Shown here: positions 61,083 to 64,000 of the stretch, piece by piece
Layout of the letters: every line of letters begins with the position of its first letter
Position numbering within the stretch: the first letter of the stretch is position 1
Source of the DNA: an uncultured Alistipes sp.
Lineage (GTDB): Bacteria > Bacteroidota > Bacteroidia > Bacteroidales > Rikenellaceae
Assembly (NCBI GenBank): GCA_944326035.1
Contig: CALVCS010000008.1
Span: 1 to 64,000, forward strand
Direction: 5' to 3'
DNA: 64,000 bases
Notes under the pieces: model-generated
Told to the model about the DNA's origin: nothing
What the model saw: the letters and a program-made list of their open reading frames with translations, nothing else
The model's database searches: none
Translations under genes and position numbers: made by a program

Positions 61083-61790
61083 CTATCCGCCGATTTCGAA
61101 ACGGTTGAATTGCAGGGTACGGCCATCCACCACCAACAACACACCTTCCACGGCTGAATGGCCCGTCGTCAACCACTGCAAGGTCTCCAGCGCCTGCAGG
61201 GAACCAATCAGGCCGACCATCGGCGGAAATACGCCGACCGCCTCCTTCGAGCTCATCGGCTGAGGATACAAAGCCCGATAGCTGCCAGCCGTTTTCGTAT
61301 GGAAGAGCGACACCTGACCGTCCATCTGTTCGGCCGTGCCATACATCATCGGGAGGGATAGTTCCCCGCAAAGATCGTCGATCAGGTAGCGGGTCTCATA
61401 GTTGTCCGTACAGTCGACCACCATATCCTGTCCCATCAGGATATCCCGTCCATTTTCCGCCGTCAAACGTCGATTCTCCACCCGAAGGTCACAGCCCGGA
61501 AACAATCGAGACAACCGCATGGCGGCCACTTCGGCCTTGGGGGCTCCCAAATCGGCCGTTGTATACAGAATCTGCCGCTGCAGGTTACTCAACGAGACCC
61601 GATCGAACTCCACCACCGTCACATGCCCGACACCGGCCGCCACCAAGTAACTCAATGCCGCCGACCCCAGTCCTCCAGCTCCAACCACCACCACTCGGCT
61701 TTGCAACAAACGTTGCTGATCGTCCGGGCCAAAACCGTCGACCTTCAAACTCCGTTGAAAACGTTCCGTCTGTTCTTGTGTCAATTTCAT
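61083..61790 (-). CDS. MoeB/ThiF/HesA-family adenylyltransferase
   Basis: 235 residues. E1-like ATP-binding enzyme that adenylates the C-terminus of a ubiquitin-like sulphur carrier (ThiS or MoaD). Motifs: VVVVGAGGLGSAALSYLVAA, LSNLQRQILYTTADLGAPKA, DMVVDCTDNYETRYLIDDLC and PPMVGLIGSLQALETLQWLT. The two CxxC zinc pairs of MoeB/ThiF are missing: YRALYPQP and SSKEAVGVFPP have no Cys. No carrier protein gene is adjacent. Substrate therefore uncertain. Confidence 0.88.
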   Translation of the reverse strand: MKLTQEQTERFQRSLKVDGFGPDDQQRLLQSRVVVVGAGGLGSAALSYLVAAGVGHVTVVEFDRVSLSNLQRQILYTTADLGAPKAEVAAMRLSRLFPGCDLRVENRRLTAENGRDILMGQDMVVDCTDNYETRYLIDDLCGELSLPMMYGTAEQMDGQVSLFHTKTAGSYRALYPQPMSSKEAVGVFPPMVGLIGSLQALETLQWLTTGHSAVEGVLLVVDGRTLQFNRFEIGG

Positions 61791-61857
61791 CTCAGTCTCC
61801 TTCTGTCGGTTTGCTCGCTGACTTCTGCCCCTCCCCGAAAAGCGGCTCCGATAAAAA

Positions 61858-61882
61858 TTCCCGTTTGCGAGGCAAACGGGAA
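61858..61882 (-). terminator. Terminator after the acyl-CoA synthetase gene
   Basis: 11-bp stem (61858-61868 with 61872-61882), 3-base loop; on the minus strand followed by TTTTTAT. Confidence 0.85.
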
Positions 61883-61907
61883 CATTTTATATTCGGCTCT
61901 GTTCTCC

Positions 61908-63536
61908 TTAGGAATGGCTCCGCGAAGAATGATGTTTTTTCGTATACAAAAAGCGCTTGATCTTATGGGTCGGGGTCTTTTCAAAATCTTCACTGCGCTC
62001 TTCCACCACCGATATACGGGAGAATTTACTCACTTTGGAATTGACGTACTTGATCAAATCCTGCTTGATCCCATCCATCTTCTGTTCCAACTCCTCTCGC
62101 ACCGCATGGTACTTACGCTCTAGCGCCTCCCGATCGAAACGAACAATCGCCACCAACTTACCCATATCCTCTTTTACCAGCGAATCACTCACCAGCGCAT
62201 GCCCGTTGATCACATTTTCGATCTCTTCGGGATAGATATTCTCGCCGCTCGGGCCCAAAATCATATTACTCAAACGCCCCTTGATATACAGATACCCATC
62301 CTGATCGAAAACGCCCAGATCTTTGGTCCGGAACCATCCGTCTTCCGTAAACGAATCGGCCGTAGCTTCGGGATTTTTGTAATACCCCATCATCACATTG
62401 GGGCCCTTCACCACGATCTCACCCTCTCCCGACACCGGATTCACCTGATCCAATCGCGCCTCAATGCCCTGCAGCATCGGACCCGTCGACTGATGACGCA
62501 CCATCGAAGGATTGACCCCCGCCAATACCGGGGCGGTTTCCGTCAACCCATACCCGATCGCATACGGGAATTTGGCTTCCATCAGAAACTGTTCGACACG
62601 GGGGTCGAGTTTGGCGCCGCCGATGCCGAAAAAGCGTATCCGACCCCCAAACATGGCGCGCAGCCGTTTTCCCACTTTGCGATTCAAAAACCGACGACCG
62701 GCCGGTATCCGATACAAATGTGACAAAAACCAGTTTTTCTGGATTTGAGGCAGGATCTTGTTTTTGTAAATCTTCTCGATAATCAACGGCACACTCAACA
62801 TGACCGTCGGACGAACGCTTTTCAACACCGGCAACAAAACCGATGCCGTAGGCGGTTTGTCGAGATAGACGACCGACGCCCCCCACATCACCGGCAGCAA
62901 CATCCCCAACGAACACTCATAGGTATGCGCCAAGGGGAGAATCGAGAGAAAAACATCCGTCGCGTAAACCGGCTGCAACACACTCACCATCTCCAGCTCA
63001 CTGCATAGATTGCGATGGGACAACATCACGCCTTTCGGTTGAGAGGTGGTTCCCGAGGTATAAATAATCGCCGCCAGATCTTCCGCTGCGGGTTCTCGGA
63101 TCACCCCGGGCGCACTCTCTTTGTGCGCAATGATGCCCAGGTTTTTACTCCGAATCACCAATTGCAACCGATCGAGGGTGGTCCGGGCGATTTTCCCATA
63201 CAATTTATCGGACACCACCAACGCTTTGGCTTCGCTGTGGGTAATGATTTTATCGAGTTCCGGACCTGAGAAATCGGGCAAAATCGGCACAATCACCATG
63301 CCCGAAATCGTTGCGGCAAAATAGGTCACCCCCCAGTTGGGCATATTGTTACTCAGCAGCGCGATCTTGTCACCGCTACTCAAACCGGCCTCGACCAACG
63401 TTTGCACCAAGCCCTCCACCCGGGCCGCAAAATCGGCATAGGTCAACGTCTCCCCCTCATACATCGAGAAGCAGCGATTGTCCCGAAAGGCCTCAATACT
63501 GTGTTGATATATTTCTCGTAATGTCTGAAATGTCAT
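61908..63536 (-). CDS. AMP-forming long-chain acyl-CoA synthetase
   Basis: 542 residues from ATG 63536; a TTG two codons upstream is ignored. ANL-superfamily motifs: AAIIYTSGTTSQPKGVMLSH (P-loop), IGYGLTETAPVLAG, GWFRTKDLGVFDQDGYLYIK and GRLSNMILGPSGENIYPEEI; a C-terminal catalytic Lys is in THKIKRF. Activates fatty acids to acyl-CoA through acyl-AMP. FadD-like; exact chain length unknown. Single gene with a terminator. Confidence 0.92.
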   Translation of the reverse strand: MTFQTLREIYQHSIEAFRDNRCFSMYEGETLTYADFAARVEGLVQTLVEAGLSSGDKIALLSNNMPNWGVTYFAATISGMVIVPILPDFSGPELDKIITHSEAKALVVSDKLYGKIARTTLDRLQLVIRSKNLGIIAHKESAPGVIREPAAEDLAAIIYTSGTTSQPKGVMLSHRNLCSELEMVSVLQPVYATDVFLSILPLAHTYECSLGMLLPVMWGASVVYLDKPPTASVLLPVLKSVRPTVMLSVPLIIEKIYKNKILPQIQKNWFLSHLYRIPAGRRFLNRKVGKRLRAMFGGRIRFFGIGGAKLDPRVEQFLMEAKFPYAIGYGLTETAPVLAGVNPSMVRHQSTGPMLQGIEARLDQVNPVSGEGEIVVKGPNVMMGYYKNPEATADSFTEDGWFRTKDLGVFDQDGYLYIKGRLSNMILGPSGENIYPEEIENVINGHALVSDSLVKEDMGKLVAIVRFDREALERKYHAVREELEQKMDGIKQDLIKYVNSKVSKFSRISVVEERSEDFEKTPTHKIKRFLYTKKHHSSRSHS

Positions 63537-63661
63537 AAGCAAAAATTAGCGGATGTCTGCCACAACTCCCCTTATAAAGCCCACCCCCGGTGGGCGGAGA
63601 GTCCCCTTTAAAACAGCCATACTGCAGGCGTTACAAAGATAATTTTATTCTGAATAATTCG

Positions 63662-63669
63662 TACCTTTG
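63662..63669 (+). promoter_or_regulatory. -7 box for queG
   Basis: TACCTTTG, 16 bases before the ATG. Confidence 0.6.
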
Positions 63670-63685
63670 AGGGGGTAATATTTTC

Positions 63686-64000
63686 ATGAATCAACCTTTC
63701 TCCATACGCCAACGAGCTCTTGAGCTGGGTTTTGACGACTGCCGCATCGCCCACAGCCGCGAACTGACCGAACAACGCGAACGGTTGTCGGAGTGGCTCT
63801 CCTCCGGACGATACGGCGGGCTGCACTACATGCAACGCAACGTCGACAAACGTATCGATCCCGGCCTCTTAATGAAGGGGACCCGCAGCGTGATCGTCTG
63901 CGCCATGGGATATAAACGCGCACCGGCTCCTCAACCCTTTCTGAACCACATCGCGTCCTATGCCTGGGGAAAAGATTATCATCTCGTCATCCGCGAAAAG
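63686..64000 (+). CDS. queG: Epoxyqueuosine reductase (3' end outside window)
   Basis: 105 residues are visible, running to the window edge. The N-terminal domain pattern is that of QueG: ALELGFDDCRIAHSRELTEQ, LSSGRYGGLHYMQRNVDKRI, DPGLLMKGTRSVIVCAMGYK, YAWGKDYHLVIREK. The enzyme reduces epoxyqueuosine to queuosine in tRNA using cobalamin and Fe-S clusters; those cluster motifs would lie beyond the window. Cobalamin use here is of interest beside the MetH-like gene that lost its cobalamin ligand. Confidence 0.93.
   Translation, partial: MNQPFSIRQRALELGFDDCRIAHSRELTEQRERLSEWLSSGRYGGLHYMQRNVDKRIDPGLLMKGTRSVIVCAMGYKRAPAPQPFLNHIASYAWGKDYHLVIREK

Noticed and set aside
1..64000. CRISPR array, rRNA operon or known transposase
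   Set aside because: No regularly spaced repeats with unique spacers, no rRNA sequence, and no IS transposase or terminal inverted repeats were seen.

Overview
The window is bacterial and almost certainly from the Bacteroidota, probably Bacteroidales. The evidence is the repeated use of the TTTG/N19-20/TAnnTTTG promoter type (for example 22716-22746, 39487-39517, 47747-47777), families common in that phylum (DUF4270, DUF3098, YfhO, SusD-free GH2/GH78/GH106 genes, a Bacteroidota-type Tgt), and the gene content. The backbone is GC-rich and dense. Its + strand spacers are strikingly pyrimidine-rich. A Rikenellaceae/Alistipes-like host would fit, but the sequence alone does not fix the genus.

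Left flank (1-7370): the 3' part of a malic enzyme-phosphotransacetylase fusion, a degenerate GH2 protein, an LptF/LptG permease overlapping tgt, then about 1.4 kb with one small gene.

Mobile element (7371-20290): a 12.9 kb AT-richer integrative element inserted in the 3' end of tRNA-Val(UAC), bounded by 55-bp perfect direct repeats. It carries a tyrosine integrase, an alkaline-phosphatase-superfamily cargo gene, a hairpin-rich control region, an excisionase-like HTH protein, a D5-type primase-helicase with an iteron-like region, a zinc-finger primase-like protein, an internally deleted RusA, a DUF5681 protein, Bro-N/ORF6N genes, a class III Fic protein with its HTH partner, a second repressor, and a string of small proteins. 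No capsid, portal, large terminase or relaxase is visible. It therefore looks like a phage satellite or a replicating integrative plasmid, not a complete prophage or conjugative element.

Middle (20244-39454): aspS and tadA transcribed divergently, a TPR protein, a Na+/solute symporter next to a GH78 rhamnosidase, folD, ffh, a polyprenyl diphosphate synthase, then a run of yfhO-ftsX-DUF3098-uppP-truB, and queA.

Right part (39510-64000): a GT5 half-protein with a DUF4270 lipoprotein, topA, rluD-PASTA-mqnE, rpmH-rsmG, an ECF sigma factor overlapping a GT2 glycosyltransferase, an M20 amidohydrolase, a decayed MetH-like protein, glutaminyl cyclase, serS, a GH106 rhamnosidase, a MoeB/ThiF-like E1 enzyme, an acyl-CoA synthetase and the start of queG. 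Three queuosine genes (tgt, queA, queG) are scattered over the window. Two rhamnosidase families (GH78, GH106) suggest use of rhamnose-containing plant glycans.

The most unusual items are the MetH-like protein with an intact homocysteine domain but lost pterin and cobalamin ligands, the GH2 pseudoenzyme, and three features of the mobile element: a multi-hairpin region, a split iteron/40-bp repeat arrangement, and the decayed RusA and ORF6N genes.
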